A DNA stretch of 57,176 bases from Fibrobacter succinogenes (GCA_902800345.1 CADCDO010000025.1:1-57176), one strand, 5' to 3'. Counted from the first letter of the stretch, positions 33,355 to 42,667 are shown. Notes: a model not told the origin generated them from the letters alone. Program-made: numbers and translations.

Positions 33355-35602
33355 TAGAACGCTCCTCCTGGCGGTGGCGATTTCTGCTTCCGTTTATGTG
33401 TCGCCTGCCCAGGCGGCCCATTCCGCCGATGAATCGCTTTTGAGCGTGATGCACACGGAGCCCGATTCTCTTTATGCGCAAAAGCTGAAATCTGTACTTT
33501 ATTTGGGCGGCGGCGATCGTTCTCCGTGGTTCCATCTTGGCGCACTTTATGCAATAGAGGAATACAAGATTCCTGTCGATTCAATCGTGGCGACATCGTG
33601 GGGAGCCTGGATGGGCGCCCTTTGGTCGCTGGGCGTCTCGATAGACGACCTTCAGCGGCTCATGCTGGATCCGGCGATTGTAGATTTTGTCGGTGTCAAC
33701 ACGATTCAGGACAAGACGGAACACAATGCGTTCAATCTTCCCGTTTCGGTGGAGGGCATTCCCTCGCTGCGTGAACGTTTTTCGTTCTTTGCGGATACGG
33801 CGGGGCACATCTACCGCAGCATGCATGCGCTTGTGCCCGATACGGCATCCATCGAACGTTCTTTGTCAAGACTCCGCTTCGAGGAATCTCTTTATCGACA
33901 GCGCGGCGATTTCCGCATCCCGTTTACGCTCCAGACTTGCGACAGCATCATCGAAAATCCGACATATGCCGATATCATTTCTTCGCTTCCGCTAGCGGGG
34001 AACGAACAGTCTGGAGAACTTTGTCCGTACCTCTCGCTACCATTGTCCAATAATTTGCGCGAAATGCCGCTTATCGTAGTTGCCGATCCAGTCCGTTATG
34101 AACTGGAGGGGGGCGCCGAGGTCCGTACGATCAAGAACAACGTTTTGTCCGGACTGAGCGAATCCCAGGGAACGTTCATCAGGGCGCATTCTGTTCGCGA
34201 TACATCCCGCAAGGCCATGATTCAGGCGGGCTTTTCTGCGGTAGAACGGAGCTTGCGCGGAATGGTCCCGCTGCTGGAACGTCGCATGGATTATGCCGAC
34301 AAGCAGAAATCGCAACCGTGGTTTGAGTTCAACCCGACATTCGACAGCCTTTCGTCCGAGCACCATTCGGCGGTGGCGTCTTACTGGAATCCCAAGGATA
34401 CGGGTTTTGCGGCTCCGTCGAATTTTGCTTATTCGATATCGGCTAAGGCGCCTTACGATACGGTCTCTTTCAACATGCAGCCCGATGGCGACGTCCTGAT
34501 AGACGTGGGTGTGCATCCGACTGTAGACGTGGCTGTCGGTGGGTTTGGTTCTAACGTGAATGGTGCGAACGCCTATGGTGAAATCTCGCTGAATTACGTG
34601 AACCAGATGGAAATTTATCTGAAACTTGCCGGCTTTTACGGCACGGCCTCGTATGGGTTTCGTCCGCGTCTAGAGATTACAAACTTGATTAGCCGCCGCT
34701 GGTTGTTCAGTTTTGGCTACGACTTGATGAATCTCAGCATTTTGAAAGCTTTCGAGAACGACTATGTGCCCTACGGGAATCGTTTTGAAAAAGAAAAACG
34801 CAATGACCTCTTCTTGTCTGCAAAGTATGATATTGACGACATGCAGTCCGTCGAAATCAAGTTCCTGTTCGCAAGCCATGAATTTGAACTGTCTCCAGCG
34901 GCTGTGCCGAGTTACGATTTTTTTGATGACGAGACGCTTTACTATGGCAATACGAGCAGCCACTACAAGACGAATCCTGCGACGCAGACCGTGCGCTATT
35001 CGTTGCGGAAAGGCGATGCCAATCCGTGGTTCTCGTCGGGAGGCTTTTCTGCCGATGCTTTGTTCGGTATGAATCTGATTGGTTACGGATTCCACCAGAG
35101 AGGCCCGATTTACGGCATATACGCTTTGGATGGCCGTTATTCTTTTGCGCCAACACGTAATACCTCGGTGACGTTAGGGGCGGCGACGGGCTTTGACGCT
35201 TACCGCGACGGCGGCGGGTTCGTATTCCCCAAGACTTTTGAAAATGTGGCGATGGAAGACCGTTATCGTTTGCATGTCGCGGCGACGCCATGGTCGGAGG
35301 ATTGGCTGGATCCGGAACTTTCGACGCACGGGTACGCCATGCTTCGCCTGAACGGTGGTGTCGAACGACATGGCTTTGGTGCATGGCTCTCGTTTGCCTA
35401 TGTCCATGATTTCGAAGACAAGACGACTGCCAAACTCAATACGAATAAATTTGTCTTTGAACCTGCGCTGCGCTATAAATACCGCTCGTTTACGGTTTAT
35501 GCAGGATTGAACCGCATTGTCGATACGGAAACTTTTGGCGATATAAAGGATTTTAAAAACTATAGATACTTTATCCGTATCGGCGACTACAATCTATTTT
35601 AG
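33326..35602 (+). CDS. Patatin-like outer-membrane protein with C-terminal barrel
   Basis: 758 residues from ATG 33326 (AGGTAGG just upstream; ATG 33314 is an alternative). Signal peptide to about residue 30 (SPAQA-AHS). The patatin-like domain has GGGDRSPWFHLGAL (61-74) in place of the usual GGGxRG oxyanion loop, and ATSWGAW with Ser91 in place of GxSxG. The Gly to Ala change and lack of a clear DGG/DGA motif cast doubt on lipase activity. From about 370 to the end, alternating aromatic/polar strands ending YNLF suggest an outer-membrane beta barrel, as in secreted patatin PlpD-type proteins. It overlaps the ATPase gene by 29 bp, as the last gene of the operon. Confidence 0.8.
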   Translation: MFLIPHDWLNRTLLLAVAISASVYVSPAQAAHSADESLLSVMHTEPDSLYAQKLKSVLYLGGGDRSPWFHLGALYAIEEYKIPVDSIVATSWGAWMGALWSLGVSIDDLQRLMLDPAIVDFVGVNTIQDKTEHNAFNLPVSVEGIPSLRERFSFFADTAGHIYRSMHALVPDTASIERSLSRLRFEESLYRQRGDFRIPFTLQTCDSIIENPTYADIISSLPLAGNEQSGELCPYLSLPLSNNLREMPLIVVADPVRYELEGGAEVRTIKNNVLSGLSESQGTFIRAHSVRDTSRKAMIQAGFSAVERSLRGMVPLLERRMDYADKQKSQPWFEFNPTFDSLSSEHHSAVASYWNPKDTGFAAPSNFAYSISAKAPYDTVSFNMQPDGDVLIDVGVHPTVDVAVGGFGSNVNGANAYGEISLNYVNQMEIYLKLAGFYGTASYGFRPRLEITNLISRRWLFSFGYDLMNLSILKAFENDYVPYGNRFEKEKRNDLFLSAKYDIDDMQSVEIKFLFASHEFELSPAAVPSYDFFDDETLYYGNTSSHYKTNPATQTVRYSLRKGDANPWFSSGGFSADALFGMNLIGYGFHQRGPIYGIYALDGRYSFAPTRNTSVTLGAATGFDAYRDGGGFVFPKTFENVAMEDRYRLHVAATPWSEDWLDPELSTHGYAMLRLNGGVERHGFGAWLSFAYVHDFEDKTTAKLNTNKFVFEPALRYKYRSFTVYAGLNRIVDTETFGDIKDFKNYRYFIRIGDYNLF

Positions 35603-35778
35603 ACGAAAGAACGTCCGCCATGGCGGACTATAGACGAGAGACTAGAGAGGTGTCCTCATACCCCAGAGGGAGCCGTAGGCGACCGTGCCCATACCCCCAA
35701 ACCTTCACTGGATCCTTCCGCCTTCGCCGTCAGGACGCTTTTAGCCTACTGCCTACTAACCACTAACCACCAACCACT
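35601..35778. repeat. Intergenic repeat cluster 1
   Basis: It contains AGACGAAAGAACG with the perfect palindrome GTCCGCCATGGCGGAC (35613-35628), then TAGACGAGAG, CTTCACTGGATCCTTC (35705-35720), and CTAACCACTAACCACC-type text near 35756. The same words recur at 37434-37603, 42331-42666 and 45116-45155. Confidence 0.75.
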
Positions 35779-35790
35779 GCGGCTCCACCG

Positions 35791-36804
35791 CTACTTCTTT
35801 TCGCCGCGGTTCTTGGCGGCGACGTCCTTGTACTTGTTGTGGTCAGCGAGGTTTGTGCTGAAAAAGTGCGTGTGCGAACCATCGTCTTTTGCGACAAAGT
35901 AAAGAGCCTCGGTCTTTTCGGGGAAGAGCGTCGCTTCGATGGCCTTGCGTCCCGGGTTTGAAATCGGGCCCGGCATGAGTCCCGGGAACTTGCGTGTGTT
36001 GTACGGGTTGTTGCTGTTCAACTGGCTCTTGTAGATCGGCCCCGTCAAGTTCTTGAAGATGAACCGCACCGTCGGGTCCGCCCCGAGCGGCATGCCGATA
36101 CGCAGACGGTTGTGGAATACGCCTGCAATCAACGGGCGTTCGTCCGGGATGCCCGTTTCTTCTTCGACGACGCTCGCGAGCGTCAACACGCGGTGCCAGT
36201 TTCCTAGCGTTTCCCACATGGAGCCCTTGCGTTCCTTCATCTCGTCGCGCACTTTGAAATTAGCGGCGACCATCTGTCGCAGTATGGATTCTTCGTCGGA
36301 GTTGATGGCGAACGGATACGTGTCCGGCAAGAGGTAGCCTTCGAGCGAGTTCCCTTCGATGCCGAGAGCGCGGGCGAACTGCGGGTCCTGGACTAGCTTG
36401 TTCCAACGGGCCGTGTCTATGTTCGGGAAGTTCTTCTGAAGGTAGGCGGGAATTTCCCAGGAGGCCCGACCTTCGGGGATGGTCACCTTGCGGACGGCGC
36501 TCTTGCCGCTCTCGAACAGCGTGGTGAGCTCCTTGAGCGTCTGGTGGGCGGGAACTTCGTACCAGCCGGCTTTGAGCGACGGTTTTTTCATTTTGCACCA
36601 CAAAGTGAAGGCCAGTTCGTCGTCCCAGACGCCTTTTTCTTGTAAAATTTGTAAAACTTTTGTAGGGGAACTGCCCTTCGGAATCTCCAAAATGACGGTT
36701 TTTTCGTTGGGGGAAACGTCGCTCAACCGTTGATTTACGTGGATGTACGCAAAGATGGCGAGTAAAACGATAATAATGGCGGTAATTGAAAAAATCTTCT
36801 TCAT
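35791..36804 (-). CDS. mltG: Endolytic transglycosylase MltG
   Basis: Inner-membrane enzyme that cleaves nascent peptidoglycan strands and limits glycan length. 337 residues: one N-terminal membrane helix (5-22), a LysM-like part, then the YceG domain with LEGYLLPDTYPF (154-165), TLASVVEEETGIPDERP with catalytic Glu214, and VFHNRLRIGMPLGADPTVRF. The start at 36804 was chosen because it begins with the membrane helix; the open frame upstream, antisense to the next gene, has no family similarity. It is divergent from the 36901 gene, with about 96 bp between starts. Confidence 0.95.
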   Translation of the reverse strand: MKKIFSITAIIIVLLAIFAYIHVNQRLSDVSPNEKTVILEIPKGSSPTKVLQILQEKGVWDDELAFTLWCKMKKPSLKAGWYEVPAHQTLKELTTLFESGKSAVRKVTIPEGRASWEIPAYLQKNFPNIDTARWNKLVQDPQFARALGIEGNSLEGYLLPDTYPFAINSDEESILRQMVAANFKVRDEMKERKGSMWETLGNWHRVLTLASVVEEETGIPDERPLIAGVFHNRLRIGMPLGADPTVRFIFKNLTGPIYKSQLNSNNPYNTRKFPGLMPGPISNPGRKAIEATLFPEKTEALYFVAKDDGSHTHFFSTNLADHNKYKDVAAKNRGEKK

Positions 36805-36900
36805 TGCGTAAAAATTTAAAAGAAAATGCAACGGATTGGGAAAATAAAAGGTATATTCGTATAGCATTGTTGAATATTTCCCTTGTTTTGAGGATTCGCT

Positions 36901-37344
36901 ATGAAAATGATGAAAAAAGTTATGATTGTCGCCTTCGCTTTGCTGGTTGCTTCTTCCTTTGCAGCCAAGAAGGTCAAGTCCAAGCTGGGCGATGTGGAAC
37001 TCACCAAAGAAAAAGATGGTGGCTCCGTTGTTTGCACGGCTAGCTTTAACGACGAAATGACCGTCTTGAAAGAAGCTGATACCGAAGTCCTCGTGAAGGG
37101 CGCCTGCGGTCAGGGCTGGGTTCCGAAGGCTAAGGTCGAATACGTTGCACAGAAGGCTGGCGACAAGTCCATGAAGTTGGAAGACGTGGACATCGTGGGC
37201 TGGCTCGATAACCCGAGCGCCGTGTTCGTGTTGGAAAACGACGACATCGACTTCGACGGTGTGAACATCGACCGTGACTTCAAGGAATACTTGCAGCACA
37301 CGATGGACCGTGAACAGATCGAAATGCACAACAACGAAAACTAA
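36901..37344 (+). CDS. Small secreted protein, unknown
   Basis: 147 residues: a signal peptide (MKMMKKVMIVAFALLVASSFAA, cleavage near residue 22), then a small acidic domain with two Cys (VVCTASF and KGACGQGW), likely a disulfide in the periplasm. Not recognised. The RBS is GAGGA, with a strong terminator downstream, so it is a single-gene unit. Codon use is biased to C-ending codons, which hints at good expression; that is an impression, not a calculation. Confidence 0.7.
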   Translation: MKMMKKVMIVAFALLVASSFAAKKVKSKLGDVELTKEKDGGSVVCTASFNDEMTVLKEADTEVLVKGACGQGWVPKAKVEYVAQKAGDKSMKLEDVDIVGWLDNPSAVFVLENDDIDFDGVNIDRDFKEYLQHTMDREQIEMHNNEN

Positions 37345-37380
37345 TCCTAGTTCTAGTTGCTAAACATTCATGAACGTTTG

Positions 37381-37411
37381 ACCCGTGGCTAAACGCTACG
37401 GGTTCTTTTTG
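37381..37411 (+). terminator. Terminator of the small secreted-protein gene
   Basis: ACCCGT-GGCTAAACGCT-ACGGGT hairpin (with inner GC pairs) followed by TCTTTTTG. Confidence 0.85.
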
Positions 37412-37433
37412 TACTCTAAATTCTCCGAATAAA

Positions 37434-37603
37434 ACTTCACTGGATCCTATCGGTCGCGACGCTCCCTCCAGGATGACTGTGCTAAATCTCTCTCGTCTGT
37501 AGGACCGCAGGTCCGTTCTCTCGTCTAACCACACTGCTCAGGATGACGCTTTCTTCCTACTAACCACTAACCACTGCCTACCGTCTACTGTCTACTTCCT
37601 ACT
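37434..37603. repeat. Intergenic repeat cluster 2
   Basis: Copies of CTTCACTGGATCCT ... CCAGGATGAC (37434-37476), a GACGAGAGAAC-hairpin element in reverse orientation (37493-37527, stem GGACC-GCA-GGTCC), a second CAGGATGACGC, and CTACTAACCACTAACCACTG text. No gene seen from 37345 to 37675. Confidence 0.75.
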
Positions 37604-37675
37604 AAATTGCATATATTTAAATATTTGCATAGATTGGTATCGCAGAAAACGCGCAAATTTGCTATTTTTGCGTCC

Positions 37676-38389
37676 ATGAATTATTCAAAGGGTTTGAAAG
37701 ACGGGCTTCCGATTGGCTTGGGGTATTTTGCGGTCTCGTTTTCGTTTGGCATCGCGGGATCGAATTTCTTGTCGTGGCCTTTGGTAACGCTAATTTCGAT
37801 GACGAACCTTACGTCGGCGGGGCAGTTTGCCGGGCTCCAGATTATGACGGATGCGGCAGGTACTTTTATCGAGATGGCTCTTGCGACGTTCTTTATCAAT
37901 CTCCGTTATTCGCTGATGGCGATTTCTTTATCGCAGAAGGTTTCCCCGGACTTCGGGACAGCGAAGCGTCTTTTGCTTGCGACGGGAATTACGGATGAAA
38001 TCTTTGCGGTCTCGATGTCGCAAAAGAGCGTTACTCCCATTTATTTCCTAGGACTCATGACGCTTCCGTACTTTGGCTGGTCATTGGGGACGATGGTCGG
38101 CGCCATTTGCGGCGAGATTCTCCCGGCAATGGTGACGAATGCCCTTGGGGTCGCGCTATATGGCATGTTTGTCGCAATTGTCGTGCCGCAGATGAAGATT
38201 CATAAGCCGACGGCATTTGCTGTCGCGGTTGCCGTGGCGTTGAGTTGTGCGTTCAAGTTTTTCCCGCCGCTTAGTGGTGTTTCTGTAGGCTTTGCGATTA
38301 TCATTTGTGCGCTCGTGGCGTCCCTCTTGGCGGCGGCGCTTTTCCCGATGAAGAATGTCAATGCGGATGACGAAGGAGCTGCAAAATGA
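37676..38389 (+). CDS. azlC: AzlC-type branched-chain amino acid exporter subunit
   Basis: Large membrane subunit of a two-component exporter for branched-chain or related amino acids. 237 residues from ATG 37676: GLKDGLPIGLGYFAVSFSFG near the start, TSAGQFAGLQIM, FFINLRYSLMAISLSQK, and several membrane helices. No Shine-Dalgarno precedes the ATG; the frame extends upstream to 37607 but without family-like sequence. Its last four bases overlap the azlD start (ATGA). Confidence 0.93.
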   Translation: MNYSKGLKDGLPIGLGYFAVSFSFGIAGSNFLSWPLVTLISMTNLTSAGQFAGLQIMTDAAGTFIEMALATFFINLRYSLMAISLSQKVSPDFGTAKRLLLATGITDEIFAVSMSQKSVTPIYFLGLMTLPYFGWSLGTMVGAICGEILPAMVTNALGVALYGMFVAIVVPQMKIHKPTAFAVAVAVALSCAFKFFPPLSGVSVGFAIIICALVASLLAAALFPMKNVNADDEGAAK

Positions 38390-38706
38390 ATATCGATATG
38401 CAGACCTACGTGATTTATTTGTTCGTCATGGCGGGGGTGACGCTCTTTTTGCGTGCGGTGCCGTTTATTTTGTTGCGAAAAAAGCTCAAGAGCGTGTTCT
38501 GGAGTTCGTTCCTTGCGTATGTGCCATACACCGTGCTTAGCGCGATGACCGTGCCTGCGATTTTCTTTGCGACGGATAGCCGCATTACGGGCGCCTGCGC
38601 GCTTTTGGCGGCGGTGGTCGCTTCGCTCCTTGGCGGTGGCCTCGTGACCGTTGCCGCGATTTCCTGCCTTACCGTCCTCGGCGTTGACGGGCTCATGCTC
38701 TTGTAG
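38386..38706 (+). CDS. azlD: AzlD-type small exporter subunit
   Basis: 106 residues, four hydrophobic helices, with FLRAVPFILL, FWSSFLAYVPYTVLSAMTVPAIFF and GGGLVTVAAISCLTV as in AzlD. Works with AzlC in the inner membrane. Overlapping start with azlC shows translational coupling. The following 170 bp hold only A/T-rich promoter-like sequence for the GH8 gene (TTAATTAATTATTAAATTATAA near 38830). Confidence 0.9.
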   Translation: MNIDMQTYVIYLFVMAGVTLFLRAVPFILLRKKLKSVFWSSFLAYVPYTVLSAMTVPAIFFATDSRITGACALLAAVVASLLGGGLVTVAAISCLTVLGVDGLMLL

Positions 38707-38876
38707 AATTCGGATTTCGGAATTGTTTTTCTTGCAGTCTTCCTCGACTGTTCCTGTCTGTCGACAGGAGGGGTTACCTCAAAAGGGGCGTTGCCATGCT
38801 CGTATGGATATGGCGGCGTCACGATGTTATTAATTAATTATTAAATTATAACAGGACTTTTTCAGAAGGTTGCAGA

Positions 38877-41126
38877 ATGAGAAAAGTATTTGCGGTATTG
38901 ACTACGGCGATAGCCTTCGCTGCGGTTTCCTCTTTGGCTGCTCCGAACTTCCCCTTCCCCCAAAACATGAAGCATCCTCACGGCAATATTATCGAGTATG
39001 CCGATGTCAACATGATCATGGACCATTATAACAAGTGGAAAAATACCTGGTACGATGCGAACCAGGGGTGGATCCTCGCTCCCGAGGGCACCTGCTCTAC
39101 CACGTCCGAAGCAATCGCCTATGGCATGTTGATTGCCGTGTATATGGACAACGGCCAGAATGGCGCCAAGGACATGTTCGACAAGCTTTATGAAACCTGG
39201 AAGGCCAATGGCGGTAACGGTGCCGGTATGAACTGGCGTGTCGGTTGCGATGGCGGTACAGGTTCTGCTTCTGACGCCGACTTTGACGCTGCCCTCGCCC
39301 TTATCATGGCTTCCAAGCAGTGGGACAATGATTCCTATCTGAACGACGCTAAGGCTCTTCTCGATTGGATATTCACCAACGATATTGATGGTACCAAGAT
39401 TAAGTCGGGAAATGAACGAAATTACGCTTTCAACCCGAGTTACGCCACTTTGGCTAACTTCCGTGTTTTCGATGCGTTGGGCGGCTCTCACGACTGGAAC
39501 GGAGTTGCTACTTGGGCTGCAAGTGAAATCAAGGCATGCCAGAACCAGTCCACAGGCCTCGTTCCGGACTGGTGCACCTGGGATTCCCATCAGCCGACTC
39601 GGCCGGATTCTTCTGTGCAGCTGAATTATATCGGTTTCTTTGACGAAGCTGTCCGTACTCCGTGGCGCATTGCTTGGGACTATTACTGGTTTGGTACCGC
39701 CTCCTCCAAAAATTTCAATGCAACCATTACCAAGTGGCTCTATGTCGAAGCTCCCGTTGCGAGCGATATCAACTCCGGCTACTATGTAGAGGGTAAGGCG
39801 GAAAAGTCCGTCAATCGCCACTTCATCTCTTCTACCTTCTCCGGTGGTCTCGGTCTTGCAGCCTCCAGTGACGATTCCGAAGCGGGGGTAAACTTCCTTA
39901 GTTCCGTTTACAACTACCTCGCTTCCAAGACGGCTTGTGCCAAGGTCGAAGAATGTGGCTCGGATTCCAATCCGGGGGAAAAGTACTATTCGTCCACTTT
40001 GAACCTCCTCTACCTCCTCCTCCTGACCGGTAACATGCCCAACTTTTACGACATGACTGGCTTTACCGCCTTCACTCCGGATCCGAATAAGGCACCGAAT
40101 CTGAGCGAATTTGAGGGCCAACGGATGGAAATCAGGGATACCACCGTGGGAATATCCGGTTTTTGGTACTGGGGCGCCTACCATGACAAGTATGGTCTCG
40201 GTACCGAGATGAATCCGGATTCCGGTTTGTCTCCGCTGATTGTCCGTGGTGGCAAGATTTATGCCGAAGCTTCTATGAAGATAGGTCCTGATCCGGAATG
40301 GTCGCAGGAAGCAGAAGACGCCGGTACGCTTCTGTACCCGAATGCCTATATTGCCATGAACTTCTTCTCTGACCGCAATAAGGGGGTTGATCTTGAGGCT
40401 CTCGGGGTTGCGAAACTCCGTATCGACATCAAGACTTCCGGTCCTATCCGCATGGCAGTTCTCAACGGCCTATCTGTGGAAGCTTTTTCCGAACCGGGAG
40501 TTTACGTCGCGAATTCCTCGGACTACAAGGTGTTTGAATACGACTTGACTCCGGAGAATTACGGTTTCAAGGGATTTTCCGAAAAGAATGATTTCGGGGG
40601 TCTCCTCGATTGGGTTAATCTAATTTCCGCTCCGGATGGTAAGGACATCATCAAGAACGTCAGGGGCCTCAGGTTCGAAATCAGGCAGAAGGAAGGCGGT
40701 TTCGGTGACGTTTCCATCAGGGCTGTCGAATTCCTCGATTCAAGCGGCACTGTAATCGATCCGGTCTTGATTACCGGCATGTCGGGCGTCCGTAGCGAAA
40801 TCGTTGAAGAAAAGTCTTCTTCTAGCGGGAACCTGACGAATCCAAGTTCCTCCTCTAATCCTGTCGATATCGGTTCCAGTCCTTCGAGTGCTGGAAACGC
40901 TCTTCCGACGGTATTTGCTCCTGCAACGTTCAATGTTTCCGTCAACGGTTTACAGATCAAGATCAGCAATGCCGCTGTCGGCTCTAACTTGACCGTATTC
41001 TCCATGTTGGGAATGGTTGTCCAGACGGGCATGGTCAAAAACAATAGCGAACTTGTTACGGTCAAGAACAAGGGCGTGTACTTGATTCGCGTCGGCAACG
41101 AAATACGCTCCGTTATTGTGAAGTAA
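38877..41126 (+). CDS. Secreted GH8 glycoside hydrolase (endoglucanase-like)
   Basis: Likely cleaves internal beta-1,4 links of cellulose, mixed-linkage glucan or xylan outside the cell. 749 residues: signal peptide 1-21 (SLA-APN); GH8 alpha/alpha barrel at about 25-400 with general acid Glu78 (TTSEAIAYGM) and SASDADFDAALAL carrying the conserved Asp pair (133, 135); a beta-rich module at about 440-630 resembling a carbohydrate-binding domain; a Ser/Asn/Pro linker (about 640-675); and a type IX-like C-terminal sorting domain ending GVYLIRVGNEIRSVIVK. The exact substrate is not readable. Terminator follows at 41147. Confidence 0.9.
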   Translation: MRKVFAVLTTAIAFAAVSSLAAPNFPFPQNMKHPHGNIIEYADVNMIMDHYNKWKNTWYDANQGWILAPEGTCSTTSEAIAYGMLIAVYMDNGQNGAKDMFDKLYETWKANGGNGAGMNWRVGCDGGTGSASDADFDAALALIMASKQWDNDSYLNDAKALLDWIFTNDIDGTKIKSGNERNYAFNPSYATLANFRVFDALGGSHDWNGVATWAASEIKACQNQSTGLVPDWCTWDSHQPTRPDSSVQLNYIGFFDEAVRTPWRIAWDYYWFGTASSKNFNATITKWLYVEAPVASDINSGYYVEGKAEKSVNRHFISSTFSGGLGLAASSDDSEAGVNFLSSVYNYLASKTACAKVEECGSDSNPGEKYYSSTLNLLYLLLLTGNMPNFYDMTGFTAFTPDPNKAPNLSEFEGQRMEIRDTTVGISGFWYWGAYHDKYGLGTEMNPDSGLSPLIVRGGKIYAEASMKIGPDPEWSQEAEDAGTLLYPNAYIAMNFFSDRNKGVDLEALGVAKLRIDIKTSGPIRMAVLNGLSVEAFSEPGVYVANSSDYKVFEYDLTPENYGFKGFSEKNDFGGLLDWVNLISAPDGKDIIKNVRGLRFEIRQKEGGFGDVSIRAVEFLDSSGTVIDPVLITGMSGVRSEIVEEKSSSSGNLTNPSSSSNPVDIGSSPSSAGNALPTVFAPATFNVSVNGLQIKISNAAVGSNLTVFSMLGMVVQTGMVKNNSELVTVKNKGVYLIRVGNEIRSVIVK

Positions 41127-41146
41127 TCCGAAAAAAATTTTTAGAA

Positions 41147-41178
41147 AAGGTCGTGGATTTGTCCGCGGTCTTTTTTTG
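41147..41178 (+). terminator. Terminator of the GH8 gene
   Basis: AGGTCGTGGA-TTTG-TCCGCGGTCT hairpin with G-T pairs, followed by seven T residues. Confidence 0.85.
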
Positions 41179-41225
41179 TATATTCTTGCGTGTAATTTAT
41201 CGTTTTTCGTTATTTTGGAGCTGAA

Positions 41226-42329
41226 ATGGATATTGGAGCCCTTCATTTTCAAAATCCCGAGGCCTTTTGGCTGTTGTTGTTCGTGCCGCTGTTGATTGCG
41301 CTTTATGTCTATCGCCAGCAGCGTCGCAAGAGTACGATCAAGTTTCCGGCGCTTGCGCTTGCAAAGAAGGCGGTACCGAGCCGTCGCGTGAAGTTTAGGC
41401 ATATTGTTCCTGCGCTTCGATTGGCGGCGCTCATTTGCTTTGTGGTGGCGCTTGCCCGCCCGCAAAACGCTATGGAAGTCGAATACACCTCGACAGATGG
41501 TGTGGATATCATGCTTGCGCTCGATGTTTCCGCTTCCATGGGCACGCTCGACATGCTCACGCGCACGGAACAGGCGAAGCTTGGCGTGATGAACGCCGAA
41601 CGCATCTTGAAGCGCGGCGAATACTGGAAATACAGTCGCCTTGGTTATGCGCAGGACGTGATTGCTGATTTCATCAAGAAGCGCCATAGTGACCGTATAG
41701 GCCTTTCGGCGTTCGGTGCGCGTTCGTTTACGCAGTGCCCGCTTACGCTCGATTACGGTTCCCTTCTCGAAATTTTGAAGGCTAGCGACGACCTTGCCCG
41801 CGATTCGCTTATCAACAACAGGACCGCGATTGGGGACGGCCTCATGAACGCCTTGGCGAGACTCAAGATGTCAAACGCGAAGTCCCGTGTGGTGGTGCTC
41901 TTGACGGATGGCCGCGACAATGCGAGCGTCGTTCCGCCGATGCGAGCCGCCGAGGTGGCAAAGTCCTTGGGCGTGAAGGTCTATACAGTCGGCGTCGGCA
42001 AGAAGGACGGCAAGATTCTGGCGTTCCAGCAGAACCCGTGGACGGGCGAAATCTCTTGGGGCGAACGCGACATTACGCCTGAAGAAGGAATCGACGAGAG
42101 CGTGCTCAAGGCTGTTGCCGCAAAGACCGGTGGACGTTTCTACCGTGCAGAAAACAAGGAAGAGCTCGAAAAGATTTACTCTGAAATCGACGAACTCGAA
42201 AAGACGGAAATCGAGACTATCGCTTACGCCCGCTACGCGGAAAAATTCTACCCGTGGCTTCTGGTCGGTGCGCTTCTTATTCTGCTCGAACTTTTGCTGG
42301 CCAATACAAGATTCGTGAGAATACCGTGA
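41226..42329 (+). CDS. von Willebrand factor A membrane protein, BatA-like
   Basis: 367 residues: N-terminal helix (about 12-30), second helix (about 62-78, LAALICFVVALARP), VWA domain from about 95 with a complete MIDAS start DVSAS (Asp100, Ser102, Ser104) and TDGRDN, and a C-terminal membrane helix (LLVGALLILLELLLA). Bat-type proteins are periplasmic-facing metal-binding adhesion modules linked to MoxR chaperone systems and aerotolerance. No moxR or DUF58 gene is in view. RBS is TTGGAG. Confidence 0.88.
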   Translation: MDIGALHFQNPEAFWLLLFVPLLIALYVYRQQRRKSTIKFPALALAKKAVPSRRVKFRHIVPALRLAALICFVVALARPQNAMEVEYTSTDGVDIMLALDVSASMGTLDMLTRTEQAKLGVMNAERILKRGEYWKYSRLGYAQDVIADFIKKRHSDRIGLSAFGARSFTQCPLTLDYGSLLEILKASDDLARDSLINNRTAIGDGLMNALARLKMSNAKSRVVVLLTDGRDNASVVPPMRAAEVAKSLGVKVYTVGVGKKDGKILAFQQNPWTGEISWGERDITPEEGIDESVLKAVAAKTGGRFYRAENKEELEKIYSEIDELEKTEIETIAYARYAEKFYPWLLVGALLILLELLLANTRFVRIP

Positions 42330-42330
42330 T

Positions 42331-42666
42331 TTTAGAGCTTAGAACTTAGAGTATTGCTTTTTCTAAGTTCTACCATCTAAACCCCATACCTTCACTGGAT
42401 CCTTCAGCCTTACAGGCTTCAGGATGACGCGTCTTTCGTCTTTCGTCTGTAGGCTCGCAGAGCCGTTCTCTCGTCTAACCTCACTGGATTGGGCTAAAGC
42501 CCCAACTCTTCGGCTCGATTATAAAAATGAGTAAACTCATTTTTGCAACGCTCGCCTTCTGTGTTGTCTTCGTTACACTCAGGATGACGATTCGGGGATG
42601 ACGCATCCCTCTTACATTCTCCTGTTTACTAACCACCAACCACTAACCACTGCCTGCCGTCTACTG
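42331..42666. repeat. Intergenic repeat cluster 3
   Basis: No gene seen in this 338-bp gap. In order: TTAGAGCTTAGAACTTAGAG ... CTAAGTTCTAC (42332-42373), CTTCACTGGATCCTTCAG ... CAGGATGAC (42387-42427), a reverse GACGAGAGAAC hairpin element (42443-42478, GGCTC-GCA-GAGCC), TTGGGCTAAAGCCCCAA, a terminator (42523-42544), and ACCACTAACCACTGCCTGCC text. Confidence 0.75.
42523..42544. terminator. Bidirectional terminator between convergent genes
   Basis: Perfect hairpin AAAAATGAG-TAAA-CTCATTTTT. It serves as a candidate terminator for the BatA-like gene on plus and the GGDEF gene on minus. Confidence 0.7.
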
Positions 42667-42667
42667 C

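Noticed and set aside
36805..37329. Upstream extension of the mltG frame to 512 codons
   Set aside because: The extra part is antisense to a signal-peptide gene and has no MltG similarity. The membrane helix at 36804 gives a natural start.
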